This document shows, piece after piece, positions 44,047 to 53,832 of a stretch of DNA of 64,000 nucleotides. The notes below the pieces were generated by a model. That model ran no database searches and was not told the DNA's origin. It was given only the letters and a program-made list of their open reading frames with translations. Every line of letters starts with the position of its first letter. Positions within the stretch are counted from its first letter, which is position 1. The DNA is taken from positions 310,001-374,000 of the forward strand of contig NZ_JNVM01000004.1 in assembly GCF_000722545.1 (NCBI RefSeq), given 5' to 3'. Origin of the DNA: Paenibacillus tyrphae. Its GTDB lineage: Bacteria; Bacillota; Bacilli; Paenibacillales; NBRC-103111. The position numbers and the translations under genes were made by a program.

Positions 44047-45452
44047 TCAGACGTACGTTGGCCGAGATTGCCGTCATGGCCGGAGGAACCTTGGCGCAAG
44101 GAACGCCCGGCGATGCCGTGATTCACGGCGTTTCGAAGGATACGCGCACTCTTGCGGAAGGCAGCTTGTATGTGCCGTTGATCGGGGAGTCGTTTGACGG
44201 GCATGTTTTCGCCGATGCCGCATTTGAACGGGGCGCGGCCGTATCGCTGTGGCAGACGGACCGCCTCAATCCACCGCCGGGCAAGCCGCTGATTCTCGTG
44301 GACGATACGCTGGCGGCGCTGCAGCGTCTGGCCCAAGCCTATCGCCGTCAGCTGAAGGCACGCGTTGTCGGCATTACAGGTAGCAACGGCAAAACGACGA
44401 CAAAAGATATGACGGGAGCCGTGCTGGCCACGGCCTTCCGTGTGCATAAAACGGCAGGAAACTACAACAATCACATCGGTCTTCCGCTCACTTTGCTGGA
44501 ACTGGATGAGGATACCGAGATCGCCGTCCTAGAGATGGGCATGAGCGGGCGGGGAGAGATTGAGCTGCTGTCCCGGCTCGCCGAGCCGGAGCTTGCCGTC
44601 ATCACGAATATCGGAGATGCGCATCTGCTGCAGCTCGGCTCGCGCACCGAAATCGCGCGAGCCAAAACGGAAATTTTAGCAGGACTTCTGCCCGGCGGCG
44701 CACTGATCTATCACGGGGATGAACCCCTGATTGAGGAGGTTCTGCCGGAGCTGACCCAGCCCGGACGAATGAAGGCGGACGGCTATGCCAAAGTCCGTTT
44801 CGGAGCGGGTGCGGCCAACGATCTGTACCCGCTGGAAATGAAGCTGGATGCGAAAGGAACGCACTTTGTCGTCAACACCGATCCGGGAGTTCCTTTCTAT
44901 ATTCCGTTACTCGGGGGGCATAATGCGGTCAACGCGCTGGCGGCGATCGCCGTCGGGAAGTATTTTGGACTGGATGCGGCGCGGATGACCGAGGGCTTGC
45001 AATCGCTGGTCGTTACCGGAATGCGGATCGAAGTGTCGCAGGCGCCTTCCGGCTTGACCGTGTGGAACGACGCCTACAACGCTTCCCCGACTTCGATGAG
45101 GGCCGCACTCTCGCTTCTGCACGAGGCGACTGGTTATAGCCGAAAGTTCGCGGTGCTTGGCGATATGCTCGAGCTCGGCCCCGAAGAGGCGGAGTTTCAC
45201 CGGGATATCGGCCGTTTCGTCGAGCCGGACGAGGTCGAAGCGGTGTATCTTTACGGCCCGCTTGCCCGGCATATTGCCGAGGGAGCGAGGGAGCGGTTTC
45301 CGGCGGAGCGCGTCCGGCATTTTGAAGATAAAGAGGAGCTGGCCCGTGCGCTTGGTCAGGCTGCCGCAGCGCGCGACGTTGTGCTGATCAAAGGCTCGCG
45401 CGGTATGCGGATGGAGCAGCTGGCATCGTTTTTAATGCAATTGGGGGGATAG
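44043..45452 (+). CDS. murF: UDP-MurNAc-pentapeptide synthetase MurF
   Basis: Adds D-Ala-D-Ala to UDP-MurNAc-tripeptide; 469 residues. P-loop [45 protein letters not shown], and [19 protein letters not shown] start overlapping the murE stop (GTGA) shows tight coupling. In Bacillus subtilis murF sits elsewhere with ddl, so its presence inside this cluster is a lineage feature. Confidence 0.95.
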   Translation: MIRRTLAEIAVMAGGTLAQGTPGDAVIHGVSKDTRTLAEGSLYVPLIGESFDGHVFADAAFERGAAVSLWQTDRLNPPPGKPLILVDDTLAALQRLAQAYRRQLKARVVGITGSNGKTTTKDMTGAVLATAFRVHKTAGNYNNHIGLPLTLLELDEDTEIAVLEMGMSGRGEIELLSRLAEPELAVITNIGDAHLLQLGSRTEIARAKTEILAGLLPGGALIYHGDEPLIEEVLPELTQPGRMKADGYAKVRFGAGAANDLYPLEMKLDAKGTHFVVNTDPGVPFYIPLLGGHNAVNALAAIAVGKYFGLDAARMTEGLQSLVVTGMRIEVSQAPSGLTVWNDAYNASPTSMRAALSLLHEATGYSRKFAVLGDMLELGPEEAEFHRDIGRFVEPDEVEAVYLYGPLARHIAEGARERFPAERVRHFEDKEELARALGQAAAARDVVLIKGSRGMRMEQLASFLMQLGG

Positions 45453-45456
45453 TCCG

Positions 45457-46419
45457 GTGGATTTTCAAATTGTCATGATCACGCTCGGCGTGGCCTTTTT
45501 GCTTGCGGTCATTATGGGACCTTTATTCATTCCGCTTCTTCGCAGACTCAAATTCGGGCAGCAGATTCGCACCGAAGGGCCGCAAGCGCATCTGAAGAAA
45601 GCGGGCACGCCTACGATGGGCGGGATCATCATCATGCTGGCGCTGGCGCTCGCCGTGCTGCGTTTCGGAGAAAAAAACATCGAGACGCTCATTCTTATTA
45701 TCGCATCGCTTGGATACGGCTTTATCGGATTTTTGGACGATTATATTAAAATTTTGTTCAAGCGTTCGCTCGGCTTGACGGCCAGACAAAAGCTGCTCGG
45801 GCAGCTCGCCGTCTCGATCATCGTATGTATCCTGCTGGTGCAGACCGGACACAACACGGACATCCGGATCCCTTATATCGGTTTTTCGTTCGATATCGGC
45901 TGGTTATACTTCCCGTTCGTCGCTTTCCTGTTGCTGGGTACGTCCAATGCGGTGAATTTCACGGACGGTCTGGACGGCTTATTGGCCGGAACCAGCGCGA
46001 TCGCGTTCGGCGCATATGCCATCATTGCTTTGAATAACTCACAGCCGAATCTCGCGATCTTCTGTGCCGCGATGGTCGGCGCGGTGCTCGGATTTCTGGT
46101 GTTCAACGCTCACCCAGCGAAAGTGTTCATGGGGGATACCGGCTCACTCGGCATCGGCGGTGGCTTGGCGGCCGTGGCGATTTTGACCAAAGCGGAAATT
46201 TTGCTGGCGTTGATCGGCGGCGTGTTCGTTGTCGAAATTTTATCGGTCATCATTCAAGTCGTCTCCTTCAAGACGAGGGGGAAACGGGTGTTCAAAATGA
46301 GCCCGATTCATCACCATTTCGAATTGACGGGCTGGTCGGAGTGGCGCGTGGTCATTTCGTTCTGGACGGCGGGGCTGATTTTGGCCGGTATCGGACTTTA
46401 TATTAACGAGGTGTTGTAG
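45457..46419 (+). CDS. mraY: Phospho-MurNAc-pentapeptide transferase MraY
   Basis: Membrane enzyme making lipid I; 320 residues with about ten membrane segments. Active-site motifs: [27 protein letters not shown] and [15 protein letters not shown] 45457 is preceded by GGGGGGA and lies 4 bases after murF. Confidence 0.97.
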   Translation: MDFQIVMITLGVAFLLAVIMGPLFIPLLRRLKFGQQIRTEGPQAHLKKAGTPTMGGIIIMLALALAVLRFGEKNIETLILIIASLGYGFIGFLDDYIKILFKRSLGLTARQKLLGQLAVSIIVCILLVQTGHNTDIRIPYIGFSFDIGWLYFPFVAFLLLGTSNAVNFTDGLDGLLAGTSAIAFGAYAIIALNNSQPNLAIFCAAMVGAVLGFLVFNAHPAKVFMGDTGSLGIGGGLAAVAILTKAEILLALIGGVFVVEILSVIIQVVSFKTRGKRVFKMSPIHHHFELTGWSEWRVVISFWTAGLILAGIGLYINEVL

Positions 46420-46421
46420 GC

Positions 46422-47843
46422 ATGGAGCATCCCGCTCAGTACCGCGGCCGTCAGGTCGTCATTCTAGGTCTTGCGCGCAGCGGCGTTGCAGTCGCCAAAT
46501 TGTTTCACGAAAACGGCGCGGTTGTCGCCGTCAACGATAAGAAAGAACGCCATTTATGCCCTGAGGCCGACGAATTGGAGGCTCTGGGTATTTCTGTTGT
46601 TTGCGGGAGCCATCCCGAAGGGCTTGTACACGAGGGTGTTGAGCTCGTCGTGAAAAATCCCGGCATTCCTTACACGATCGAACCTGTAAAGCGGGCGGTC
46701 GAGCTGGGGATTGAAGTGGTGACGGAGGTCGAAGTCGCCTATCATATTTGCAAGGCGCCGATGATCGCAATAACCGGCTCCAACGGCAAGACGACCACGA
46801 CGACGTGGACCGGTCTCATGCTCGAAGCGGACGGATTAAAGCCGATCGTCGCCGGTAACATCGGACGTGCCTTGACGGAAGCCGCTTTGGAAGCCGAGGC
46901 GGACAACCGGATGGTTGTCGAGCTGAGCAGCTTTCAGCTCAAAGGAACGCGTGCGTTCCGTCCGGCCGTAGGGGCTCTGCTGAACGTGTACGAGACGCAT
47001 CTCGATTATCACGGGACGATGGACGATTACGTCGTCTCCAAGACGAAGCTGTTTGCCAATCAAACGGAAGCGGACACGGCCGTGCTGAACTGGGACGACC
47101 CGGTCTGCCGTCAAACGGCTGACGCGATTCGTTCCTCGGTGCTGCCTTTTTCCGTTCGTGAGGAGTTGGCTTACGGATTGTTCGTGCAGCCTCCGCTTGC
47201 CGCTGGGGGCGAAGACACGGTACATACGATCGTTTACCGCGATAAAGACGGACAAGCGCACCGTATCTTGTCGGTACGGGAGCTCGGAATACCGGGCAGC
47301 CACAACGTGGAGAACGCGCTGGCAGCCAGCGCCATGGCCGTCGCTTCCGGTGTGAAGCTGGAGACGATCGCCCGGGTGCTGAAGGAGTTCCGCGGTGTGG
47401 AGCACCGGCTTGAATTTGTGGCGCAGAAGGGCGACGTGTTCTTTTATAACGATTCCAAAGCGACGAATCCTACAGCAACGATTAAAACGGTCGAATCGTT
47501 TAAGCAGGACATCGTTTTGATTGCGGGGGGGCTTGATCGCGGATCGGATTACATGGAATTGCTGCCTGCGTTCCAGAGCCGGGTGAAAGCCCTTGTTGCC
47601 TTCGGAGAGACAAAGGAAAAAATCGTCCGTGTGGCACACCTTGCAGGCATGAGCCGGATTAAAACCGTCGATACTGCTGCTAAGGGTGCACGGGGAACGG
47701 TGGAGGAAGCGGTGCGGGAAGCACAGGCGCTGGCGAAACCCGGTGACGTGGTGCTGCTCTCGCCCGCATGTGCAAGTTGGGGCATGTTTTCCTCTTACGA
47801 GGAGAGGGGAAGCATGTTTAAGGAGTCCGTGCATAACCTGTAA
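46422..47843 (+). CDS. murD: UDP-MurNAc-L-alanine:D-glutamate ligase MurD
   Basis: Adds D-Glu to UDP-MurNAc-L-Ala; 473 residues. N-terminal Rossmann VVILGLARSGVAVAKLFHENG, P-loop [24 protein letters not shown] and FYNDSKATNPTATIKTVESF, with a C-terminal SPACASWGMFSSYEERGSMFKE. It lies 2 bases after mraY. Confidence 0.96.
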   Translation: MEHPAQYRGRQVVILGLARSGVAVAKLFHENGAVVAVNDKKERHLCPEADELEALGISVVCGSHPEGLVHEGVELVVKNPGIPYTIEPVKRAVELGIEVVTEVEVAYHICKAPMIAITGSNGKTTTTTWTGLMLEADGLKPIVAGNIGRALTEAALEAEADNRMVVELSSFQLKGTRAFRPAVGALLNVYETHLDYHGTMDDYVVSKTKLFANQTEADTAVLNWDDPVCRQTADAIRSSVLPFSVREELAYGLFVQPPLAAGGEDTVHTIVYRDKDGQAHRILSVRELGIPGSHNVENALAASAMAVASGVKLETIARVLKEFRGVEHRLEFVAQKGDVFFYNDSKATNPTATIKTVESFKQDIVLIAGGLDRGSDYMELLPAFQSRVKALVAFGETKEKIVRVAHLAGMSRIKTVDTAAKGARGTVEEAVREAQALAKPGDVVLLSPACASWGMFSSYEERGSMFKESVHNL

Positions 47844-47932
47844 AAGGGGGGAACAAGCCCTGTCAGCCGGCAGCGCTGATCCGGCGTGAAAGGTCCCTTC
47901 CCAGATTACCGAGAGGTAGAGGTGTGGGCGGT

Positions 47933-49030
47933 ATGGTGAAAGCACGTTCGACTCCGGATTGGATGATGTTGGGCTCCACGCTGCTGTTGCTTGCCGTAGG
48001 AGTGGTGATGGTGTACAGCGCCAGCGCGGTGCTTGCGTTTCGCGAGTTCGGCGACTCGCTGTACTATTTGAAACGTCAAGCGCTGTTTGCGGCGCTCGGT
48101 ATCGCAGCGATGATTTTTACGATGAACGCCGATTATTGGATCTGGAAAAAATATTCCAAAATCATTTTGATCGTCTGCTTCGTTCTACTGGTCGCGGTGC
48201 TTATTCCCGGCATCGGGGTCGTTCGCGGAGGGGCCCGCAGCTGGCTCGGTATCGGTTCGTTCGGGATTCAGCCGTCCGAATTTATGAAAATGGGCATGAT
48301 TGTGTTTTTGTCCAAATGGTTGTCCGAGCAGCAGGGCTCCATTACGCATTTTACCCGGGGGCTGCTGCCGCCGCTTGGCCTTGTCGGCCTCGCTTTCGGA
48401 ATCATCATGCTGCAGCCCGATCTTGGAACGGGCGCGGTGCTGGTCGGCGCCTCATTGCTGATCATCTATACGACAGGAGCCCGTCTGCTGCATTTATCGT
48501 ATCTCGGGCTGGTCGGGATTCTCGGCTTCGTCGGCTTGATCATTGCGGCGCCCTATCGGCTGAAGCGGATTACCGCTTTTCTCGATCCGTGGCAGGACCC
48601 GCTTGGTGCGGGCTATCAAGCGATTCAATCGCTTTATGCGATCGGTCCCGGAGGGCTGGTCGGCCTCGGTCTGGGCATGAGCCGGCAAAAGTATAGTTAT
48701 TTGCCCGAGCCGCAAACGGACTTTATCTTTTCTATCATTGCAGAGGAGCTCGGCTTTATAGGCGGTTCCTTCGTGCTGCTGCTGTTCACCCTGCTGGTCT
48801 GGCGGGGGCTGCGTACGGCGATTACCGCGCCGGATACGTTCGGCAGTCTTCTTGCGACGGGCATCGTCGGCATGATTGCCGTACAGGTCATCATCAACAT
48901 CGGCGTCGTGATCGGCATGTTTCCCGTTACAGGCATTACTTTGCCGCTAATCAGCGCCGGCGGCTCGTCGCTAACGCTGATGCTGACCTCGATCGGCGTG
49001 CTATTGAACATTTCCCGGTATTCGAGGTGA
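47933..49030 (+). CDS. spoVE: SEDS glycosyltransferase SpoVE (FtsW/RodA family)
   Basis: 365-residue polytopic SEDS protein that polymerises glycan with its cognate class B PBP, expected here to be SpoVD. About ten membrane helices; signatures VVMVYSASAV, GARSWLGIGSFGIQPSEFMKMGMIVFL, CQPDLGTG-type LQPDLGTGAVLV, and EPQTDFIFSIIAEELGFIGGS. Closest in my reading to SpoVE rather than FtsW. It is the only SEDS gene in this cluster, so a dual role cannot be excluded. ATG 47933 aligns with SpoVE; GTG 47924 is an alternative. Confidence 0.88.
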   Translation: MVKARSTPDWMMLGSTLLLLAVGVVMVYSASAVLAFREFGDSLYYLKRQALFAALGIAAMIFTMNADYWIWKKYSKIILIVCFVLLVAVLIPGIGVVRGGARSWLGIGSFGIQPSEFMKMGMIVFLSKWLSEQQGSITHFTRGLLPPLGLVGLAFGIIMLQPDLGTGAVLVGASLLIIYTTGARLLHLSYLGLVGILGFVGLIIAAPYRLKRITAFLDPWQDPLGAGYQAIQSLYAIGPGGLVGLGLGMSRQKYSYLPEPQTDFIFSIIAEELGFIGGSFVLLLFTLLVWRGLRTAITAPDTFGSLLATGIVGMIAVQVIINIGVVIGMFPVTGITLPLISAGGSSLTLMLTSIGVLLNISRYSR

Positions 49031-49039
49031 CCTTCCTTT

Positions 49040-50113
49040 ATGAAAAAAATCGTCTTCACCGGCGGCGGTACGGCCGGCCATGTGACGCCGAATTTGGCGG
49101 TTATGGCCAACCTGCGCCAGCTCGGCTGGGATATGGAATATATCGGTTCCAAGGATGGGATCGAGAGAGAAATTATCGAGCACGAAGGGATTCCGTTTCA
49201 TCATATCGCTTCGGGCAAGCTGAGGCGTTACTTTGACGCCAAAAATTTTAAAGACCCGTTCAAAGTGCTGCAAGGCGTCGGCCAGGCTTACCGGCTGCTG
49301 GGCAAAATTAAGCCCCATATCGTATTTTCCAAGGGTGGCTTCGTTACCGTGCCGGTTATCGTTGCCAGCAAACTGAGGGGAATTCCCGTCATTTCGCACG
49401 AGTCCGACTACACCCCGGGTCTCGCCAACAAGATTACGATGCCCCTCGTCTCCCGTATTTGCGTGACTTTTCCCGAAACGTTGAAGTATGTCCGCAGAGA
49501 TAAAGCGGAACGCACCGGTCTTCCGATCCGCGAGCAGATCTTGGGTGGAAAAGCATCCCGCGGACTGCAAATGAATGACTTTCATTCTCAAAAGCCGGTC
49601 CTATTTATTATGGGCGGCAGCCTTGGCGCCCAGCGGATCAACCAAACGGTTCGCGAATCGCTGGAGGCGCTGCTGGAGCGGTTTCAGGTCATTCATATTT
49701 GCGGGAAAGGAAATACCGATCCCTCCTTTGACCGAATCCGGGGCTACCGGCAGTATGCGTACGTCAAGGACGAGCTGCCCGATCTGCTCGCCTGCGCCGA
49801 TCTGGTCGTCTCGCGGGCAGGCTCCACCTCCATCTTTGAATTTCTTGCGCTGCGCAAGCCGATGCTGCTCATCCCTTTGACCCGCCAGGCGAGTCGCGGA
49901 GACCAGATTCTTAACGCGGAATCGTTCCGGGGTATGGGCTACGGCAAAGTGCTGTTCGAAGAGGAGCTGAATCCGGAGTCGCTGATCTCCAATCTCTACG
50001 GCCTGTCTGCGGAGCAGGATGAAATTCGGCAGCGGATGGAATTGAATCCGTACGGCAACGGCACGGATCACATCGTGAAGCTGATTGAAACCTATTGTTT
50101 GCCTCGCGCCTAG
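49040..50113 (+). CDS. murG: UDP-GlcNAc:lipid I transferase MurG
   Basis: Peripheral membrane glycosyltransferase that makes lipid II; 357 residues, two GT-B Rossmann domains. N-terminal GGGTAGHVTPNLAV, HESDYTPGLAN, GGSLGAQRIN, and C-terminal VVSRAGSTSIFEFLALRKPMLLIPL. The stretch STSIFEFLAL is the UDP-GlcNAc site. GAGGTGA precedes ATG 49040. Confidence 0.96.
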   Translation: MKKIVFTGGGTAGHVTPNLAVMANLRQLGWDMEYIGSKDGIEREIIEHEGIPFHHIASGKLRRYFDAKNFKDPFKVLQGVGQAYRLLGKIKPHIVFSKGGFVTVPVIVASKLRGIPVISHESDYTPGLANKITMPLVSRICVTFPETLKYVRRDKAERTGLPIREQILGGKASRGLQMNDFHSQKPVLFIMGGSLGAQRINQTVRESLEALLERFQVIHICGKGNTDPSFDRIRGYRQYAYVKDELPDLLACADLVVSRAGSTSIFEFLALRKPMLLIPLTRQASRGDQILNAESFRGMGYGKVLFEEELNPESLISNLYGLSAEQDEIRQRMELNPYGNGTDHIVKLIETYCLPRA

Positions 50114-50131
50114 TGAATTTTGCACTAGGCG
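50107..50131 (+). terminator. Hairpin at the end of murG
   Basis: A perfect nine-pair stem (50107-50115 with 50123-50131) over the murG stop, with no T-run after it. It may be a processing or attenuation structure rather than a true terminator. Confidence 0.45.
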
Positions 50132-50135
50132 ATTG

Positions 50136-50163
50136 TCACACTCTGATACGATTCACATAAACT
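50136..50163 (+). promoter_or_regulatory. Possible SigE-type promoter upstream of murB
   Basis: TCACACT (50136-50142) and CATAAACT (50156-50163) resemble the SigE pattern of a KMATATT-like -35 and a CATACANT-like -10. The spacer is 13, one shorter than usual. SigE would boost precursor synthesis for the cortex. Weak evidence. Confidence 0.3.
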
Positions 50164-50310
50164 ACACTATACCGTGACAGACACTTGGCGAAGCGGCGCG
50201 CAGCCCGAGCGCAAGAATGCAGAAGCTCTGCGCGTGCCGCCAATCCTTGGTTCCGGAGCTCATTTACCGGAAAGCCGGACGCCGCGTCGTTCTGTGAAGG
50301 AGGTTTTCCC

Positions 50311-51216
50311 ATGCAACAGGTCATAACGGAATTGCTGAACGGGTCCTGCGGCGAGTTGCGGCTGAACGAACCGCTTGCGCCTTACACCACGTGGAAAATC
50401 GGAGGTCCGGCCGACATTCTGCTCATTCCTCGTACACGATCGCAGCTTATCGATGCGGTAAAGCTGCTGAACCGGCACCAGACTCCATGGAGGGCGCTGG
50501 GGCGGGGCTCCAACATGCTTGTCACCGACAAAGGGATACGGGGTGTGGTCATCAAGCTCGGGGATGATCTGGAAACCGTACGGTTCGAAGGGGAACTCGT
50601 CTATGCCGGCGGAGCCTATTCGTTCATTAAGCTGTCGGTGATGGCGGGCAAGGAAGGATTGACCGGCCTGGAGTTCGCGGGGGGCATTCCGGGAACCGTG
50701 GGAGGCGCCGTCTACATGAATGCCGGGGCGCACGGGTCTGATGTGTCACGCATCTTATTGCGGGCTGAAGTACTGCTCCCGACAGGGGAGTTGGTGACGC
50801 TGAATAATGAGGATTTGGCTTATGCTTACCGACATTCGATTCTGCAGACGAAGCCGGGGATTGTGACTGAGGCGGTATTCCAGCTGCGGTATGGGGACCG
50901 CAAGGAGATTGCCGCTACACTCGCGTCGAACAAAGACCGGAGGCTGCGTACACAGCCGCTGCAGCTTGCTTGCGCCGGAAGCGTCTTTCGCAATCCTCAA
51001 GGACACTTCGCCGCCAAGCTGATCGAGGAAGCCGGACTTAAAGGCCTTCGGGTCGGCGGAGCCGAAGTATCGCCGCTGCATGCCAACTTCATTGTCAACA
51101 CCGGGCAGGCGACGGCCCACGACGTGCTCACCCTGATCGAACAAGTCAAGACTGCCGTGAATGAGAAGTTCGGCGTTTGCCTTGTTCCTGAAGTATTGGT
51201 GGTGGGTGAGCGGTAA
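50311..51216 (+). CDS. murB: UDP-N-acetylenolpyruvoylglucosamine reductase MurB
   Basis: FAD- and NADPH-dependent reduction giving UDP-MurNAc; 301 residues. Type II MurB features are TTWKIGGPADILLIPRT, LGRGSNMLV, GLEFAGGIPGTVGGAVYMNAGAHG, RHSIL and AGSVFRNPQGHFAAKLIEEAGLKG. ATG 50311 has GAAGGAGG upstream; the upstream open frame is non-coding. Confidence 0.95.
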   Translation: MQQVITELLNGSCGELRLNEPLAPYTTWKIGGPADILLIPRTRSQLIDAVKLLNRHQTPWRALGRGSNMLVTDKGIRGVVIKLGDDLETVRFEGELVYAGGAYSFIKLSVMAGKEGLTGLEFAGGIPGTVGGAVYMNAGAHGSDVSRILLRAEVLLPTGELVTLNNEDLAYAYRHSILQTKPGIVTEAVFQLRYGDRKEIAATLASNKDRRLRTQPLQLACAGSVFRNPQGHFAAKLIEEAGLKGLRVGGAEVSPLHANFIVNTGQATAHDVLTLIEQVKTAVNEKFGVCLVPEVLVVGER

Positions 51217-51231
51217 ATCGGAGGTGGGACT

Positions 51232-52500
51232 TTGGAAAAGTTGGTTATCGAAGGCGGGAAACCTCTCTCGGGAGCCATCAGAATTCACGGCGCGAAAAAC
51301 GCCGCTTTGCCCATTCTGGCAGCCGGCATCATGGCAGAAGGTACGATCACAATTGAGAACGTGCCGGATTTGTCGGACATTCACGTGATGCTCGGTATTT
51401 TGCGGGCGCTGGGATGCAAGGCGGAGTTGGTCGGGGATAACGTAACCGTGAGTACGAACGCCGTTCATCAGTTTCATATTCCCGAAAGCCTGATGAGCCA
51501 AATGCGATCCTCCATTTTTTTGATGGGCCCGCTGCTTTCCCGTCTCGGACGTGTGGAGCTGTATCAGCCGGGCGGCTGCGCGATCGGCGAGCGAAAAATC
51601 GATCTGCACCTGCAGGGGCTGGCAGCCCTGGGAGCGCATATCGAGGAAAACGGCAGCCAGATCGTATGCACGGCCAATGAGCTGCAGGGTGCGGAAATCG
51701 TGCTCGATTATCCGAGCGTGGGCGCGACCGAAAACATCATGATGGCTGCTGCGACGGCCCGAGGAATGACGACGATCATCAATGCGGCCCGAGAGCCCGA
51801 GATTCAAGATTTGCAAAACTTTTTGAACGCCATGGGCGCTCGTATTATCGGAGCCGGTACGGATACGATCACCATTGAAGGCGTATCGGAATTAACCCCC
51901 TGTACTTACCGGATCATTCCCGATCGCATCGTAGCCGGCACGCTGATGATTGCCGCTGCGGTTACAAGAGGAAACGTGACGCTGGAAAAGGTTTGTCCGG
52001 CACATCTGACCTCCGCCATTCATGTGCTCAAACGGGCAGGTGTTCAAATCACAATTAACGGTGATATAATGAACGTGTGCGCTCTCGGCCGGCCGAAATC
52101 GGTGGAGAGGATCGTGACCTCGCCTTATCCGTCGTTCCCCACGGACCTGCAATCTCAAATCATGGTGCTCCTCAGCCTTACAGACGGGGTAAGCATCGTA
52201 AAGGAAACCGTATTTGAAGGACGATTCAAGCATGTAGACGAACTGTCGCGCATGGGAGCGGATATCCGGGTAGATTTGACCTCGGCCTATATCCGGGGAG
52301 TACCCAGACTGTATGGCGCCACCGTGGAAGCGACCGACCTTCGCGCCGGCGCTGCGCTCGTCATCGCCGGATTGGCGGCTCAGGGATTAACCGTCATCGA
52401 ACAAATTCATCATATCGACCGGGGGTACGACCGGATTGAACTGATGCTCGCGTCCCTTGGGGCGGACATACATCGTACGACGCCGGTGCCTACGGAGTAG
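51232..52500 (+). CDS. murA: UDP-GlcNAc 1-carboxyvinyltransferase MurA
   Basis: First committed peptidoglycan step (enolpyruvyl transfer; fosfomycin target); 422 residues, two EPSP-synthase-like lobes. Lys22-Asn23 in GAKNAALP, catalytic Cys 116 in QPGGCAIGERKIDLH, and the C-terminal HIDRGYDRIE. TTG 51232 follows GGAGGTGGG, 16 bases after murB. Firmicutes usually have two murA copies; this one is embedded in the dcw cluster. Confidence 0.95.
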   Translation: MEKLVIEGGKPLSGAIRIHGAKNAALPILAAGIMAEGTITIENVPDLSDIHVMLGILRALGCKAELVGDNVTVSTNAVHQFHIPESLMSQMRSSIFLMGPLLSRLGRVELYQPGGCAIGERKIDLHLQGLAALGAHIEENGSQIVCTANELQGAEIVLDYPSVGATENIMMAAATARGMTTIINAAREPEIQDLQNFLNAMGARIIGAGTDTITIEGVSELTPCTYRIIPDRIVAGTLMIAAAVTRGNVTLEKVCPAHLTSAIHVLKRAGVQITINGDIMNVCALGRPKSVERIVTSPYPSFPTDLQSQIMVLLSLTDGVSIVKETVFEGRFKHVDELSRMGADIRVDLTSAYIRGVPRLYGATVEATDLRAGAALVIAGLAAQGLTVIEQIHHIDRGYDRIELMLASLGADIHRTTPVPTE

Positions 52501-52526
52501 CACTTTATACATCCATATGACCACAG

Positions 52527-52571
52527 CCGCTGGAATATCCCTTTTTCCATGGGAGAAGGGATACCCTGCGG
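52527..52571 (+). terminator. Hairpin after murA (no T-run)
   Basis: TATCCCTT (52536-52543) pairs with AAGGGATA (52556-52563), and an outer CCGC pairs with GCGG. It is not followed by Ts. The rest of the 254-base gap to divIB shows a ribosome site (AGAGGAGG) but no clear promoter. Confidence 0.4.
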
Positions 52572-52754
52572 TTTACATATTCCGTATTATTTGGTTTGAG
52601 TTATCATGCAGGTGATGCCGGCAGATGCGGGTGAGGACGACCGTTTCGCCTAGCCTGCGGACGGCTCCCGTCCTGTCCGGGACAAGCTACCCGGCGCAAA
52701 AGCGTACAGAGCCTGCCATGCGGGCTTTGTTGCCGTTCAGAAGAGGAGGCACCT

Positions 52755-53651
52755 ATGGAAGACAGACTCCCAGTGATCAAGAAACCGAATCCGAAAAGCC
52801 GGAGCAGCAAGAAGCTTCTGCTGTTTTTATTTATCTTTTTTATTACGCTTCTGCTGATTCTCTTCTTCCAATCGTCGCTCAGCAAAATAACGGAGATCGA
52901 GATTCAAGGGCAGCAATTGATATCCAAGGAAGAAATCGCCCAAGCGGCTGCCGTCAAAGCGGGGGACCACTTTTTTTCCGTCTCATCCTCCAAAGTCGAA
53001 TCGCAGGTCAAAGCACTAAAGATGGTCGAATCGGTCGATGTGTCCAAAAAGTTCCCGGGCCGCCTGATCATTCAGGTGCACGAGTACCCGAAGGTGGCTT
53101 ACCAAGTTGGAGAAAACGGCCAGATCGAGGCGCTGCTCGCCGACGCAAGCGTTGTGCCAGTTACAGTACAGGGCGTTGCGTTGGACAAGCCGATCTTGAC
53201 GGGATGGCCGAAGGACGATCCGCTCAAGGTTAAGCTGTGTCTGGCCATGTCCAAGCTGCCGGCCTCGTACTTCTCCGACGTGTCCGAGATCAAGCCATCT
53301 CCAACAGAATCCTATCCGGACAAAATCAAAATGTACACCCGCTCCCAATATGAAGTGCAGACGACGATCGGGTATTTGCCCGAAAAGATGAAGTATTTGG
53401 ATTCTTACATCGCCAGCCTGCAAAGCAGTAAAATATCGGGGGGCGTGATTACGATGCTCGAAGCGGATACGCATGCCCCTTTCGAAAAGGATTCGGGCAA
53501 AACGAACGCCAAGGATACGAAAGACGGTAAGGACAGCAAAGATAGCAAGGAAGGTAAAACCTCTGCTTCCAAAGAGACGGACAAGCGCGATACCGCATCG
53601 TCGTCCGCTGACGAAAAGAAGCCGGAAAGCCAGGAAACGGCCCGCAACTGA
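52755..53651 (+). CDS. divIB: Cell division protein DivIB (FtsQ)
   Basis: 298-residue bitopic divisome protein. Membrane helix ~20-39 (KLLLFLFIFFITLLLILFF), POTRA domain ~43-111 (ITEIEIQGQQLISKEEI to RLIIQVHEYPKVAY), beta domain ~115-235, then a Lys/Asp/Ser-rich tail ~245-298. Stabilises FtsL and PbpB at the septum. AAGAGGAGG precedes ATG 52755. The charged low-complexity tail resembles that of PbpB. Confidence 0.9.
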   Translation: MEDRLPVIKKPNPKSRSSKKLLLFLFIFFITLLLILFFQSSLSKITEIEIQGQQLISKEEIAQAAAVKAGDHFFSVSSSKVESQVKALKMVESVDVSKKFPGRLIIQVHEYPKVAYQVGENGQIEALLADASVVPVTVQGVALDKPILTGWPKDDPLKVKLCLAMSKLPASYFSDVSEIKPSPTESYPDKIKMYTRSQYEVQTTIGYLPEKMKYLDSYIASLQSSKISGGVITMLEADTHAPFEKDSGKTNAKDTKDGKDSKDSKEGKTSASKETDKRDTASSSADEKKPESQETARN

Positions 53652-53699
53652 GCAAAAAACTCTACTCAACCTACTAGAATAGTGCTAGAATCGAAATTA

Positions 53700-53708
53700 T
53701 GGTATAAT
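53700..53708 (+). promoter_or_regulatory. Extended -10 promoter upstream of ftsA
   Basis: TGGTATAAT is a full extended -10 motif with no good -35. The predicted start near 53715 gives ftsAZ its own ~120-nt leader. The 13-mer AATCGAAATTATG overlaps it and recurs at 53801-53813. Confidence 0.6.
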
Positions 53709-53832
53709 TTAAGCCTGGCCGTGAAAAAAAATGAACTAAAAAAGAGGGAATTGCCGAGCCGTGTGGAATATCTACAGGAGGTTTTGCTGACCAAGGCTCA
53801 AATCGAAATTATGTCACAGGAGGTGCCACGGG

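Noticed and set aside
52625..53233. A 202-codon frame overlapping the divIB start
   Set aside because: No ribosome site, and the composition is Arg/Gly-rich. The DivIB frame has a membrane helix and POTRA domain.
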